Source: Dracaena cambodiana (lineage: Eukaryota; Streptophyta; Magnoliopsida; Asparagales; Asparagaceae). Taken from it: 64,000 bases of DNA. Under the pieces are notes generated by a model that was not told the origin of the DNA, made no database searches, and was given only the letters and a program-made list of their open reading frames with translations. Below are positions 43,354-56,394 of this stretch, in pieces (the stretch's first letter is position 1; every line of letters begins with the position of its first letter). Both the position numbers and the translations under genes were made by a program. Location of the stretch: contig JAYEPQ010000005.1 of the NCBI GenBank assembly GCA_036321105.1, positions 40,165,029-40,229,028 of the forward strand, read 5' to 3'.

Positions 43354-44999
43354 TTAATAATCGGTTATTGCAAGAATAAACCGATGTCCTCTGGATGACG
43401 GGGGAGTTATTGGCCCTACAATGTCCATTCCCCAGGCTTCAAATGGCCAGCTTGCGACGGTATTGTGCAAGTATTCTTGGGGTTGATGAATAAAATTGGC
43501 ATGTATTTGGCATGCATGACATCGTTTAGCGTATGCCATTGCTTCCGTAACCATGCTCGGCCAGTAGTACCCCAGCCTTCTTATACGGTCTCCAAGTTTG
43601 GGACCGGGCTGATGAGCTCCACATATTCCATCATGTGTTTCTTTCAGCACTTGTTCTGCTTCTGCTTTCAATATGCAGCGTAGCAATAGACCACCTCTTG
43701 ACTTTCTATACAAAGTCTGAAGTTTATGGTCATAATAAAATCTTTGGGCCTTCCTCTTTATTGAGGTGGCTTCCTTAGGATCTTCTGGTAATATCCCATG
43801 CAAAGCATAATCCACAAACGGAAATTGCCAATCACGGGGCTCTAAGTTTAAGCCAATCTGGCATACCTCTTCGGTTTGAGATACCACATCTGAGTGGAGG
43901 AGTTTTCTACTACCAATGGTGATGCTTTTAGCTTCACCTGGCGGGATTGCCAGCATTGCGGCTAATGCGGCAAGAGCATCTGCATAAATGTTCTCGTTTC
44001 GAGATACATGATATATGTAGAATTGTTCAAAATATCCTGCTAGCTCAATAGCTAGCTGATGATAGGGGATGAGGGCTTCATGTCTGACTTCATACTCACC
44101 TGTCATCTGATTGACAATGAGTTTAGAATCTCCATATGCCTCTAGATGGTTCACCCCCAGTTGCAGAGCTATTTTTAAGCCGATAATGAGCGCGTTGTAC
44201 TCCGCTACATTATTAGTGCACGGTTCTGTTAATGAGTAACCGTTAGGCAATATATGTTTATGTGGGGATATTAGCACAACCCCCACTCCAGCAGCAGATC
44301 GTCTCGCGGCACCATCAAAGAACATTTGCCAAGGCTGTTCTTTGGTAACTGTGTTGACTTCTGATGTCTGCTTTAATTTGGACCAAATTGGATGGTCTGC
44401 AAGGAAATCAGCGATTGCCTGTCCCTTCATGGCCTTTTGAGGGACAAAATGTATGTCATAGGGCGATAGTAAGAGCACCCATTTTGCCAATCGGCCATTC
44501 AAGGATCCCGGTTTTGTCATCAGAATCTTCAAGGGATTAACCCGTGATATGACATGAATTGTTTGCCCCGAAAGGTAGTGTCGCATTTTCTGAACAGCAA
44601 ACACTAGGGCTAAACATTCTTTTTCAATCGGGGTATATCGATGTTCGGCCCCAATCATTGTTCTACTTAAATAGTAGAGGGCATGTTCATGGCCGTGCTC
44701 ATTATATTGAGCAAGTAGTGCTCCTAAAGCATTATCCATGGCCCTTACATATATAAGAAAGGGCTGCCCAGGGGCTGGTGCCATTAGTACAGGAGGCTTA
44801 GTAAGGTACTCCTTGAGGTCATCAAATGCCTGCTGACATGCCTCATCCCATATGAAAGACACTCCCTTCTTCATAAGTTTGGAGAATGGTTGGCATCGTC
44901 CAGATAAGTTGGATATGAAGCGCCGAATATAAGCGAGTTTTCCTTATAATCCCCTTAATTCCTTAAGATTGCGGGGAGGCGGCATTTCGCTAATCGCTT
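43354..44999 (-). pseudogene. pol: Element E: RNase H, archaeal-type RNase H, integrase N-terminal part
   Basis: An uninterrupted 506-codon frame from 44874: RNase H (RAMDNALGALLAQ, EKECLALVFA), tether, archaeal-type RNase H (FFDGAARRSAAGVGVV, NNVAEYNALIIGLK, AYGDSKLIVNQ, YADALAALAA), HHCC finger (HDGICGAHQPG..CHACQ) and the first integrase Asp (WGMDIVGPI). This is the best view here of the dual RNase H arrangement that defines the Tat lineage. Upstream, a TAA near 44945 replaces a Gln codon in the RT thumb. Confidence 0.9.
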
Positions 45000-46241
45000 T
45001 TACCTTTCAGGGTCGAGAAAAATTCCTTTTGAAGTTATTACGAACCCTAGAAACTTCCCGCTGGATACCCCCATGAATGACTTAGTGGGATTCATCTTCA
45101 AATGATGTTTCCTCATAAGATCGAAGACCACTCTTAAATCGTGAAGATGATCTTCTTTGTCTTTGCTTTTAACTGCTAAGTCATCCACATAGCACTCTAT
45201 TGTTCTGCGTAGGTGTTCTTTAAATATGGCGCTCATTGCGCGTTGGTAAGTGGCACCTGCATTCTTTAATCCGAATGGCATCACCGTATAACAGTATACC
45301 CCCTGTGGCGTTCCGAAAGCTGTATGCTTTTCATCATCCGGGTGCATCTTGATTTGGTTATAACCTGAGAAGCCATCCATAAAGGACATCCTCTCATAAC
45401 CGCAAGTATTATCGATCATTACGTCGGTGATGGGGAGTGGAAATTCATCCTTGGGACATGCAGCGTTCAGATCTCGAAAGTCAATACATATCCGGATTTT
45501 GCCATTCTTTTTGCGAACTGGCACTATGTTTGCCACCCAGTCTGGGTATTGTTCTTCACGGATGAACCCGGATTGTATAAGCTTGTTGACCTCAGCAACT
45601 ATTGCCTCCATCAATTCCGGTCGAAAACGCCTCTGTTGCTGTTTAACAGGTTTGACATCTTCTTTTATATTTAACCGGTGTGTGGCAATTTGAGGGTCAA
45701 GCCCAGGCATATCTTCATAACTCCATGCGAACACATCTATATACTCTTTGATAAGAGATATAAGTTCCTCCTTTTCTAAAAGAGTTAGTGTGTCGCTTAT
45801 GAAAATGAGTTTCGGATTTTCTTCCGTTCCCATGTTAACCTGTATTAATTTGTCTTCTGTGGGCGGGTCACGCTGTTCAAAGCGGACATCCCAGAGAGTA
45901 TCCATATGTTTAGACCAAGCATCATCTTGAATGTCAATTGGTTCCTCGTCGCTTTCTGGCGCTGCTGAAACCATATTGATTGTCAAAGATTGAAACCAAG
46001 CAACGGTGCTTATATCTGAATCATGATCTGGTGAAGATGTTTCTTCTTTGGCCGAAGAACTCTCTTCAGCTTTTAATGGTGACGAAGGTGGAGTAGATAC
46101 ATAACCCAACCCCCTGCGGGTCTTCTGATAATAATCAGGGCTCTTTCCTCTCGGTCTAAACGAGGGTATGAGATTCCGTCTTCCTTTTCCGAAGTTTAAT
46201 CCCGGCTTCTGGGTAAAATTATATCCCATTTTCTCCATCAT
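45000..46241 (-). pseudogene. pol: Element E: reverse transcriptase
   Basis: 413 codons. FAWSYEDMPGLDP, KKNGKIRICIDFRDLN, FGLKNAGATYQRAM, catalytic ECYVDDLAVKS, FLGFVITSKG. A one-base loss (GAAAGG against GAAAAGG) at about 45004 ends the frame at 45000, and another at about 46290 separates it from the protease frame. Confidence 0.9.
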
Positions 46242-48835
46242 CTGTCGGGACCTTTGCTCATATAAGTGAAATTGAGGTGATGTTTGTTCACACTTTCACT
46301 ACTTTGTCTCTGTCGAGGCGACGTGGCCACTTTGCCGAACATGATCGGCCTTTGGGACTTCTGTCGGGGAGGCACTTCAAATAAGTGCCCTTGATCCTCG
46401 GTTATTTTTAATTGAGAGAGGAGGGAAGACTTGAGGGGCAAATGATATGCCGCCAGAACTTCAAGTTCGGTCAGGCCATCCGCTTCGGTGGAGGTACAAG
46501 AGGGCTCAGACTCAGTAGCTACAGCATGCTCGTAGACTAACTTTACACTTTCATTAATAACCCATTCACTTTCTATTACATCCACTATATTATCAAGACC
46601 TAAGCTAAGATCTAGGTGAGGGTTGATTTCGTAATCACCCCCGTCATCTTCTCCAAGGAGCTCGTACTCAGTGTCGGCTTCATTGCCACTGTCGTCGGGC
46701 TTTGGAGACTTGCTAAGACCGTCATTGGAGGCTTCATGTGCTGGCTTGTAGAGTGCAGCATCTGTGAAGTAATTTTCCAACCCTTTGAATGGCTGCTTGT
46801 TAGCAATTAGTGTCCGGACCTCTCCTTCCTCATCGCAATATTTCATGCACTGGTGAAGAGTCGACGGAACTATCATATGAGAGTGAATCCAAGGTCGCCC
46901 CAATAAAATATTGTAGGAGGTATCAGCATCAATTACGTAGCATGTAACCTCCGTTTTCAAGTCTCCAATTTGACACCGCAATCGGATCTTACCAAGAGGA
47001 TGGCTATTATTAGCGTTGAATCCATAGATGGTAGTGTGTGTAGGTGTCAAGCGATGAAGGGAAATCCCCAACAGCTGCATCAATCTACTGGGCACGACGC
47101 TGAGTGCAGAACCTGGATCAATCTGAATTCGGTCCACTTTTGTGGACCCGACATATCCAGTGAAATATAAATACTTTATATTCCTCACCTGCATGTCTTC
47201 TGGAGAGAAGATAATTTGTGGGACCTGCCTCCTCACTTGATGACAGTGGGGGCAAGAGTCCCGCTCTTCGATGGCCGGCTCGACAATCTGAGCTAGGAAC
47301 GACTCAGAGTCTGCCAAGGCCTCTCTTAGAGCTTCACGTGTTGATTTTGATAATCTCAACAATTCGTAAAGCGTCACTCGTGCTGGGATATTAGCCAACT
47401 GCGCGATTATGTCAAATTCGAAGGGAGTTTCATTGGCTCCTTCATCTCTGGTAGAATTCTTCTGGAAACGAAGTCTTTTCTGCTTCGCAGGCTTTGCAAG
47501 TTCTGCATAGATATCTTTTGGATCCACTCTAGTGTAGTCCTTAAGATATGTCTTTCCAGATCGAGTACTGGAAGGGCCTGCCCCATCTTGATGGGTGGCC
47601 ATAGTTTCGGGTTCTTCTTCAGAACTTGTGAAGGCGCCTGAAGCTATATATTCTTCCTTTATATCTGCAGAGATGGCATTGACAGCCCGTTTCTTCTCTG
47701 GACCTCTTGAAGTAGTCCATTGTTCATTTTCCAGCAAATCAGGGTGAACCCACATAACTTCCCCTCTTTGGGTTGTTATGGGGACAAGTCCTTCTTGGGC
47801 TTTGTTATAAGGATCAAGATTCTTTGTAACTGCCTCACCCTTTGGGATTGGGGTCACTCCTGCGGGGAACTCGTGGGTTCCAACCACTATGGTTGCCATA
47901 TTGGCAGTGACCTTCTTCTGCTCTTCCTTAAGCATCAGAACCCCAGCTTCTATTAGTGCTTGGATCCTGTTCTTAAGGGGAAAACAATCCCGGGTAGGGT
48001 GTCCAACATTCCGGTGATAGAGACAGTAGTTGGGATCTTTTGTCTTACCAACGTCTTCTGGCTTTTTATTCTCCAGAAGTTTTAGCATTCCCTTCTTTTG
48101 GAGCAGGTGAAAGAGGACTGGTGTCTGTTCAGCTTTGAAAGTGTAATTCCTTTCTTGCTGCGGTCTAATTTGCCTTGATCCTCGTTGACCTTGAGATTTC
48201 GGCTCTGGCGGAGGACTGGTTTTCTGAGGAGCAGTTTCTGATGACATTACTGCTTTCCCTTTATTCTTGTTGCTGTTGTTTTGGGTATATGATTTACTAT
48301 CCCCAGCACTTCTTGGCCCGCGGGACTCTTCAACTCGGCGAATCAAGTCTTCAGCTTGCTCTCCTTGTTTGAGCAGGTCCCTCCACGTCTTAGACTCTAC
48401 GGCCCCCATTTTGAGGAGCACATTGGTCTTAAGGTTGTGTCGACATGTCTCGACTAGAGTTTCCTGGATCATTCCGTGTTTACAATGTACGGACTTCTCC
48501 CGGAACCTTTCTATGAAATCTTTAACCGCTTCTTGTTCCCCCTGCCTAGTTGCAAGGAGGGAATGAACCGTAATCTCGGTGTCATCCTCGAAGAAACGTG
48601 AGAGAAATAATTTCTCAACATCTAACCAGGTATTAATAGTACCTGGGGGCAGCTGCATGAACCAAGTAAAGGCAGGCCCTCGCAAAGTACTTGCAAATAC
48701 TTTGGTCATGATGGGATCATTACCCATTAAGTGTCCTGCTTGGGACAAGAAATAATAGAGGTGCTGACTGGGCGATCCCTTCCCGTCATAGGGCTCCAAC
48801 TTGAGCGGCTTATACTTTGGAGGATAGGGTACCAC
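46238..48835 (-). pseudogene. gag: Element E: gag core and protease in one frame
   Basis: 865 codons containing the gag core (GPAFTWFMQLPPG, WLDVEKLFLSRFFED), the CHHC knuckle (CLYHRNVGHPTRDC) and the protease (FTGYVGSTKVDRIQ, IDPGSALSVVP, NILLGRPWIH). Gag and protease are continuous here, showing that the break in A is a mutation. The acidic linker (SDEEPID-like region) leads to RT. A TGA replaces a Trp codon just upstream at about 48838. Confidence 0.88.
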
Positions 48836-48838
48836 ATC

Positions 48839-49632
48839 TCATTCTGCTGGATATGGTCTAGAGACTCCTGACTCCTTCAACTCTTTTTTACGCATCAAGG
48901 CTTCGAGTTGATTCTGTAACTTTCCAAGCTTTTCTTCATGCGGATCATGGAAAGAAAATCTATCTTCTTCCTCATGCATCGAGTGGGCTTTCTCCTCCTG
49001 TTCTTCTTCATTTGGATTCTTCTTGCCCTGTTTAGCATTATCTTCAACAACTTTTAAAAGTAGCATCTTAAGATCTTCAATCGTTTTCTGTTGCTCTCGA
49101 ATCATTCTTTCTTGAGCCTCAAATCTTTGATTGATATCACCAGATTTATCTGCCATGTGCGATGCTGACTTCTGTAGCCGAGACGATATAGAGGATGGGG
49201 GCGAGGCTATAGCGGAATTATCGCTGTTCTCATCGTAAGAACCCCCTGCAAGCTTCTTATAATTTCGGGGCGGGACGGCTCCTGATCTTAGTCGAGTAAT
49301 ACGATGAGGTTCATCATCGCTCGATTCTGAATCATCATCCGTCTCTGCAATTTTCTTCCCTTTTCCTACCATGTTGGAAGTTACAGCTCTCCCTTGTTTC
49401 AGGGGAGTGGTCTTGTCTTCTTAGCAGGATTCTGGTTTGACTCATTTAATCGGTCGAACACAGATATCCTATTCTTGCTGCAGCCACAGTTATTCATCAC
49501 GGCTGATACTGTTGTCATAAGTTGCTGGCAATGGCAACTATGTTCAACTTGAAGTTGGTCTATGCCTCTCTTCTTAGAAAGATGCTCCCTGAGGTCAGTG
49601 CCTCTAGCCATGAAATCAAGAGGTCCATTCAA
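48839..49632 (-). pseudogene. gag: Element E: gag N-terminal part
   Basis: Two frames: 49632-49399 (GTDLREHLSKKRGIDQ, Cys-rich NCGCSKNRISVFDRL) and 49372-48839 (acidic SESSDDEPHR, coiled-coil MIREQQKTIEDLK). They are separated by a small frameshift near 49410. Equivalent to residues about 30-300 of the A frame. Confidence 0.82.
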
Positions 49633-50824
49633 CTCTTGAGAGTGTTTAGGAATCCACTGAAGTTTCTTTGATTGATCAACCCTGACTCTGGGGTCGAACC
49701 GATCCTCGCGTGGCTTAGGAATGCCTCGCGTTTCATATTGCGGGCCTGAAGAATAGCTCCGCGCTTATCCATACTAGCCTTGCGTTTCTCGCTGGCTTGG
49801 TGTGTCCTTGGAAGTTTAGCTTCTGGAATAATAGCCCCGCGTGAAGGGAAGTTCTTGCACGCTGGCTTATCTTTGCGATTAATGCAGATCATAGCTTCGC
49901 ACTTAGCGCGGTTTTTACGACTGACAACTATCTGCCAATCATCCTCACGTTCCTTGTGGGTGTCAGAAGTCTTGCGTTTATTGCAAGTATTACTGGCTTC
50001 GCGTCTCTCGCTAGGCACAGTAATAGTCTCGCGTGGAGAATCACACGCTGGCTTTGAATATTTTTATACTCGCGTAACTCGCGAGTGTTGGGTAGTCTGC
50101 GACTAGCGCAACCCTTACTGGCTTCGCGTCTCTCGCTAGGCACAGTAATAGCCTCACGTGGAGAATCACACGCTGGTTTTGAATAATTTTTATACACGCG
50201 TAACTCGCGAGTGTCAGGAATCTTGCGTAACTCGCCAGTATTACCAGCCTCGCGTGGAAAATCACACGCTGGCTTTTCCTTGCTTTTAAAGCAAGTTGTA
50301 TCTTCGCGTTTAACGCGGTAGAGATTGGTCTCGCGGGTAGCGCGAGCCAATTTGCGAGGGACCATAGCCTCGCGTCCTCTAGAGTTAGCTCCGCGTCCAA
50401 GGCGGGCTTTGAGGGCTCTACGCCTCGCTCTCCGGTTCCTGTTCCGGAGTTGGGTCCTGGTCAGTCCAGTTCCCATGTCTTCTTCGGCAATCGGAAGCTC
50501 TTCCTCGGTTAGGATTTCTTGTGTGGACTCCGGCGTTATAACCGTAGTCTCCAAGGATCTCCGTCTCTCGGTGGATACCTTTCTACCCGTCACTCGGGCA
50601 TTGGAGTACATACGGCAATAGTGTCGTGTCTCATCCAAGTCACCTGATCCGGAGGAGAGGAACTCCTCGTACTTCTGCTGGTCGATTTCAACGACCAGCG
50701 TGTCTACTTCGGATCCGATCAAGTCAACGTCCGATTGCGCCACAATCTCTTCATCAGTGAAAGAGATGGCTCCCACTGTGGTCGCCAGTTTGTTCGTCGC
50801 AAACTTTCCTTCGCTTCCTCCCAT
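49629..50824 (-). pseudogene. Element E: gag leader starting inside the LTR
   Basis: ATG at 50824-50822, inside the 5' LTR. The frame crosses the LTR end and primer site and is open to 49928: an acidic start (TDEEIVAQSDVDLIG), then a basic REA-rich part with about two 126-bp repeat units. A one-base loss near 50066 shifts it, and the original frame continues at 50018-49629 (REDDWQIVVSRKNR, KPACKNFPSRGAI). This copy shows the LTR-start model better than A. Confidence 0.75.
50770..50787 (-). promoter_or_regulatory. Primer-binding site of element E (tRNA-Arg type)
   Basis: On the minus strand TGGCGACCACAGTGGGAG, 3 bp from the LTR end. The TGG matches a tRNA CCA tail. The rest matches, from memory, a plant tRNA-Arg acceptor stem and T arm. 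Confidence 0.78.
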
Positions 50825-51695
50825 TGAATTAACTTAAATTACAATGAAAGTGAACAAGATATAAAAAGAACAAACGAGAGGATTTTATATTTCAATCTCT
50901 CTCTTTTACAATATTGTGGGATCTGTGGCGATGGGATCTGTCAAGCAGTTCCTTTGGACGATCGGTACGTTGAAATCTTCTCTTTTAAAGATATCGGCCG
51001 AATATAGACGATCTTCTCTGGCTTTTGATTTGTTCAAGACTCTCTCGCGTAACTCGAACTTCTCAAGAACTCCAGAAAGAAGATGGTGATTTTCTCTGAT
51101 CTTCACGAACTCAAGGCTCTGTGCGTAACTTGAATTCTCCAAGATTTCAGAAGATGATCGGCAAAGGCTTCAAGGCTCTCTCGCGTACTTGAATTGCCAA
51201 AGGATCGATAGGAGGCTTCTGATGCCCAAAAAGAAGAAGAAGACCCCTAGGGTTTCACCAAGAAGGTATTTATATCCCCAGATTAATGCAAGAGTTTCTA
51301 TCTAAATAGAACTCGCATTCATCAAGGATTCCCATCAAATATCTTAGTTTTGATGGAATTCTGATTAGACTTGATTCGGGTATTTAGATAAGCCGAGAAT
51401 CATAATCTCAATCAATTTGAGATTCTGGTTATCTGCTTACGCGGAGCTCTAATCGCATCAAAACGCGACGCTAAATAACCAAAACGCGGAGCTAACGCGG
51501 AGCTATTGATCATCTCCGCGTTTTACTCAAACGCGAGGCTAATACAAGCCAGACTGCGGAATCAACGCGGAGCTATTAAACATCTCCGCGTTTTATTCAA
51601 ACGCAGGGTTAATATAACCAAACGCGGGGCTATTGAATTAGCTCCGCGTTCTGTTGTGGAAAATCCTTTTAACTTAGAAATTTTCACTGCCAACA
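50791..51695 (-). repeat. Element E 5' LTR
   Basis: 905 bp, reversed, with the primer site on its inner side. TATA box 51267-51274. Followed by the CCAGC target duplication (51696-51700). Confidence 0.95.
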
Positions 51696-51700
51696 CCAGC

Positions 51701-51817
51701 GAGGCTCCATCGCCACCCGAACTCACATAAAAAAGGGAATACATTAATATTTCCGTTCTTGTAATTCCTCAGATATTTTGTAATCTCAATTTCGTTGTAA
51801 TCAAATAATTTTTTACA
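51701..51817 (+). repeat. Element C 3' LTR, right part
   Basis: Continues 32981-33315 after E. GAGGCTCCATCGCC.. through TTCTTGTAATT..TGTAATC to a TACA end at 51817 matches the R/U5 part of D's LTR in order. Sequence after 51817 is unrelated, so this is the right edge of the nested retrotransposon block. Confidence 0.8.
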
Positions 51818-53740
51818 ATGGAAGGAGAAATTCAAATTTTGAGCAAACACAAATCAGATTGGATAAAGAGCTAGATTATTTAGTTCCATATAGTTGTTTA
51901 ATGTTCTATAATTTCAGCCAATAGCCTAGTAACATAACTTTCATAGTTTATATTTGTATGAAAAAGTCTTAATTATAAACTTGTCTTCCCAATTTAGCAT
52001 GAGGATCCATAAATATATCAGAATAAAATAGATAAGATACTAAATTTAATTTCCATAATATATTTTGGAGAAGCAAATTATCTCTACTTTTTTAAAATAT
52101 TGAATTAATTTCAGTTAACTCATAAAATGCTAAGTGAATTCTGTGATAATATATACCAAAAAAATATTTTTGTTGCACACAAATATTTCTAAAAAATGAC
52201 AAGAAAACTAACAAAATCTTCATTCTTGTGCAACATTAGTGTTTATTGGCAATTCCATGTCATTGGATATATTTACTACATCTCAATAAGGATGTCAATT
52301 TTCAACATATTATATGTTGATATGTTGAGTTCCGACGGGTTTTTCTATCCTAAAATAATTAAAGAACAATGTGATATGTTTTGTTGCACTGCCAGTGCCA
52401 ACATAGAATTTTTTGCATTTACGTTATTAAGAGTTGATATATGAGTACAATCCCAATTGGTTAGAAAAGAAGAAGTTTATGTATTTAAATATAAAATTGT
52501 GTTTTCTATTTTTTTTATAAGATTGATTTCCAAAGGGCCCAATGTTTCTTCCTAAGAAATAGTATCAACCTTTAGGGAAGTTCATTATTTTAAATATAAA
52601 ATTCGGGGTTTCTATTTATCGACTTAAATTTTTCCTTTTTGTGGTTAAAGCCCATCCTCCTTTTACGGGCCTGATGTTTCTCCCATGCCGACATTACATA
52701 TAAGGTTATATTGAAAGGTTAAAATCATCTATATTGTTGGTCAAATATACGGGTAATCATGATAGAGAACAAAAGAGAGAAATAAGCATAGACTCACAAG
52801 CCAGTACCGCACGGGTGAGGATGGAGAGACATTCCCTTGCAGCAATGAGAAGGATTGAGCATGCATGCCTGCAAACAAAAATCAGCTTCAGTATCTCTAT
52901 GATTAGTATGAACAATCAATGGAATAAAATTTAATCAAGCAAAACAAGTTTTCAATCTCATGAAAGCTAATTATTACTAATTTCGTTTTAATAAAATGCG
53001 GGAACCTACGGCTCACCATAAAGCCCTAAAAAAAAACTAATTATCTATGAATTGATCCATATTTTGTTTGGTCTTATTGTAAAGTTTTGGAATACAATAG
53101 ATATGGTTTATATACGCCGTGTTATTTATGATACTATGTTTTGGACAGATATTCTATAAGATGAGATGGCTTACCGGCTAGTGAGTTTCAGATCACTCCA
53201 CAGTCTCCAAAAGCTATGTGATTTGGTGGAGATAGCCAGCGGGGATGAAAAGTTTATGATTATCTATTTTTCTCCACTAGAGGCAGTTGGCAGTTGTGTT
53301 GTACTTTTTTAAGCTTTCTTTTATGTAATTTTATTTCGTTCTGTTTATATCTCTTATGAGGACTACAACTATTAGTCGTCAAGAACTTTGTGTCGTTCTG
53401 TTGACTCTCTCACTACAGAAATGCGGAAGGTTTTTCTAACCCACTGTTATTGCTTCAAAAAATACAGTATCTTTCATTCCTATTATCAAAACTTTCATTT
53501 GGTTCCTCCAGATGAGGATTCAAAATTCTAGCTATGTTACAACAGGACACAACCAAGAGAGGCTCATTAATAAATAAATGCTCATTTCAGAATTATCTCT
53601 ATTTTATGTATATACTCAGAACTTTATTTCTCTCAACACAATCTCTCTATTATTTCACATTCCAAATACATTTTTATAAATCCAAAGTATAAATTATGCT
53701 AATGAAGTATGGTTGAATTGATGGATTATGAGATGTCATA
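51818..53740. other. AT-rich intergenic sequence
   Basis: No recognised gene. A small open frame at 52196-52444 shows no known motif. At about 52773-52876 the minus strand has an exon-like stretch (TTTTTGTTTGCAG acceptor, then about 80 bp of open frame reading CSILLIAARECLS), too short to identify. Confidence 0.5.
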
Positions 53741-53744
53741 GGCT

Positions 53745-54560
53745 AAAGTCTATAATTGGAGCACAATCAATTTCTGTGTATGGCTCACACATGAATATAG
53801 CAGCACAATCAATAGAAAAATAATAACTCAATATAGATGAGTTGTTAAGTATTACACAATTCCAAAATTATCCTGGTTAACAACTTATCCATGTTGAGTT
53901 ACCATTCTCTTATTGAATATACTATTATATTCATGTGTGAACTACACATACATTAAATGTGCTATAATATTGATTTGTGAGTTGCACATACATTGAATGC
54001 TTTATTTTATACATAAGTGAGCTACACATACATTGAATGGGTTATTGTATTCATGTTTGACCTACAAATACATCGAATTAATGTGTTACTGTACTCATGT
54101 TGTGAGCTACACATACATTGAATATGCTATTGTACTCGTCTGTAAGCTATGCATACATTGAATTTTTAAGGGTTCAGTTTCTGTGTATGGCTTACAGATG
54201 AATAAAAAAGCACAATCAATGGAAAATTTATAACTCAATATGGATGAGCTGTTAAGCGCTACAAAATATCGAAATTATCGTCGTTAATGACTTATCCATA
54301 TTGAGTTACCATTTTCTTATTAAATGTGTTGTTGTATTCATGTGTGAGTGCACACATTCATTAAATATGATAATGTATTCATGTATGAGCTATACGTACA
54401 TTTAAAGTATTATTATATTCATATATGAGCTGCATATACATTAAATGTGTTTATGTACTCGTGTGAGCTACACATATTGAACGTGATGGTATTCATATGT
54501 GAAATGCACATATATTAAATGTGTTATTATATTCATGTGTGAGATATTATACATGTGAGA
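53745..54560 (+). repeat. Decayed nested tandem repeat
   Basis: About 12 diverged units of 45-60 bp around GTGAGCTACACATACATTGAA and TATTGTATTCATGTGT. They lie in two larger copies, each opening with TTTCTGTGTATGGCT.ACA and CTTATCCAT.TTGAGTTACC (about 53770 and 54180). Confidence 0.75.
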
Positions 54561-54629
54561 TATGTTTTTGCATTTATGTGACACATAGGAGTCAAATCAA
54601 TTTCTCAAATTCTCTTGATTAATCTCAAA

Positions 54630-54968
<339 letters not shown>

Positions 54969-55015
<47 letters not shown>
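54969..55015. repeat. (TA)n microsatellite between the two foldback elements
   Basis: 47 bp of TA dinucleotides. Confidence 0.97.
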
Positions 55016-55019
<4 letters not shown>

Positions 55020-55218
55020 AAACAGGAAATTCATCGGCGGTGAATGGAATTCCTTCACCGCCACTTAGGTGGGCCAATAAAATTATTACACGTGACGCCA
55101 CTCAAGATAATAAATAAAAGAACTCACTTAACTACTTTTTGAGTTGCGCCACGTGTAATAATTTTATTTGGCCGCCTAAGCGGCAGTGAAGGAACTCCTT
55201 TCACCACCGGTGAATTTC

Positions 55219-55220
<2 letters not shown>
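55016..55220. mobile_element. MITE-like foldback element, copy 2, in (TA)n
   Basis: About 205 bp, homologous to copy 1 in the same orientation (GGAAATTCATCGGCGGTGAA to TTCACCACCGGTGAATTTCC). Terminal hairpin GGCGGTGAA/TTCACCGCC. It ends directly in (AT)n at 55221-55270. Confidence 0.8.

Positions 55221-55270
<50 letters not shown>
55221..55270. repeat. (AT)n microsatellite
   Basis: 50 bp of AT dinucleotides after the second foldback element. Confidence 0.97.
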
Positions 55271-55275
<5 letters not shown>

Positions 55276-56145
55276 TTAATATTTTATTCACTTGAAATAT
55301 TAAAATGTAAAATATTATTTTAAAGTAATGAGTTGTATTAAATTTTATTTTCCTTGCATTCTCGTGCATCGCACCGGGACATTTGCATATCCTTATTCTA
55401 TATGAGGAAAGGAAAGACTAATATAATGTATTATTACAAGGCAAGATATTTTTCCTTAATGTGCTTAACTTGATGGAGATTATTAACAAAAATAACCAAA
55501 AAAAATATTGTAAATAAGAAATAAGTGGAAAATAAATAAATAAATAAACGCAGAGTCTAAGATGGAAGTAATCATGCTGACCTTATCCTTGTGACCTTAA
55601 CCTTCTCTGTCGCAGCATCCTTTGCTTTCTTCATAACCTAAGCAGGAAATAAACAAAAATAAAAGGCATAGACATGTTCTCTAGTAGGTATTTATAGTTA
55701 AGGGAAACAATTAACAATCGAATGCAGTATAAGGGATCGTTGGGATTTTTATTTTTCTAAAATATAATATCCATGACTATAGTATTTCATAACGAAAATC
55801 AAAAACATTCTTCATAGTAAGCTTCATAAACCTTTGAGTAAAAATCTCCTGCCAAACAATTTTAGCCTCCCATCTGGTACCTACACTTACTACTTGCTAC
55901 GGAATCAGCGCACATATCGTCTTCACTCTATATGCGATGAACATGAACATCAGAAAGAGAGATTAGCTAATATTGAAGCTAAGTGTCTTGATCAACTGTG
56001 TCCTACGTAAGTCATCTAAAAAACCCAGAACATATCTGTTGCTCAATTGTGCCTAATCGGCATTGATATGGCGTTAGTGTATAGTCCTATACAGCCTCAC
56101 CATTGATCTGATGGGGAAATCATTTGGATCCGGCTACGTCCAGTT
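55271..56145. other. Intergenic sequence with one exon-like stretch
   Basis: AT-rich. On the minus strand at about 55585-55639, TTTATTTCCTGCTTAG precedes a short open frame reading MKKAKDAATEKVKVTR, flanked by AGGTTATG and AAGG. It could be an orphan exon; nothing confirms it. Otherwise nothing is recognised. Confidence 0.4.
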
Positions 56146-56394
56146 ATGAGAAAAGAGAATTTACGTGCGATCGTCATGCCTGCCGCTTGCTGGGACATTT
56201 GGAAGGAGAGAAATAGAAAAAATTTTATTGATATACTACACACATTTAAAGTCTGTTTTTTTTTTTTTCAAACTCATCTCGATGTATCATTTTGAACAGA
56301 TCTATTTTCAGATAATGAGCGCATGTGCCTATCAGATGGAAACACAACCGATGTCATACAATCTCCAAGATAGATCTGGAGTGCAGACAGAATG
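56146..56394 (+). pseudogene. LINE-like remnant (C-terminal WxxWKERN motif)
   Basis: The frame from 56146 reads IVMPAACWDIWKERNRKNF, the motif near the C-terminus of plant L1-type reverse transcriptase proteins. Nothing of RT proper is visible upstream. The downstream part to 56394 is open but not diagnostic. It is interrupted on the right by the solo LTR. Confidence 0.4.

Larger units (their letters stand above)
33316..51695 (-). mobile_element. Element E: full-length Tat-lineage retrotransposon, minus strand
   Basis: An 18.4-kb element with two 905-bp LTRs and the TSD CCAGC, inserted backwards into the 3' LTR of C. It is the same family as A and B. By eye the LTRs differ at about ten positions, so it is among the youngest insertions. 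The order mirrors A; arrays are much shorter and the antisense genes (here on the plus strand) are the most complete. Its gag-pol has at least six breaks and is not functional alone. Confidence 0.95.
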
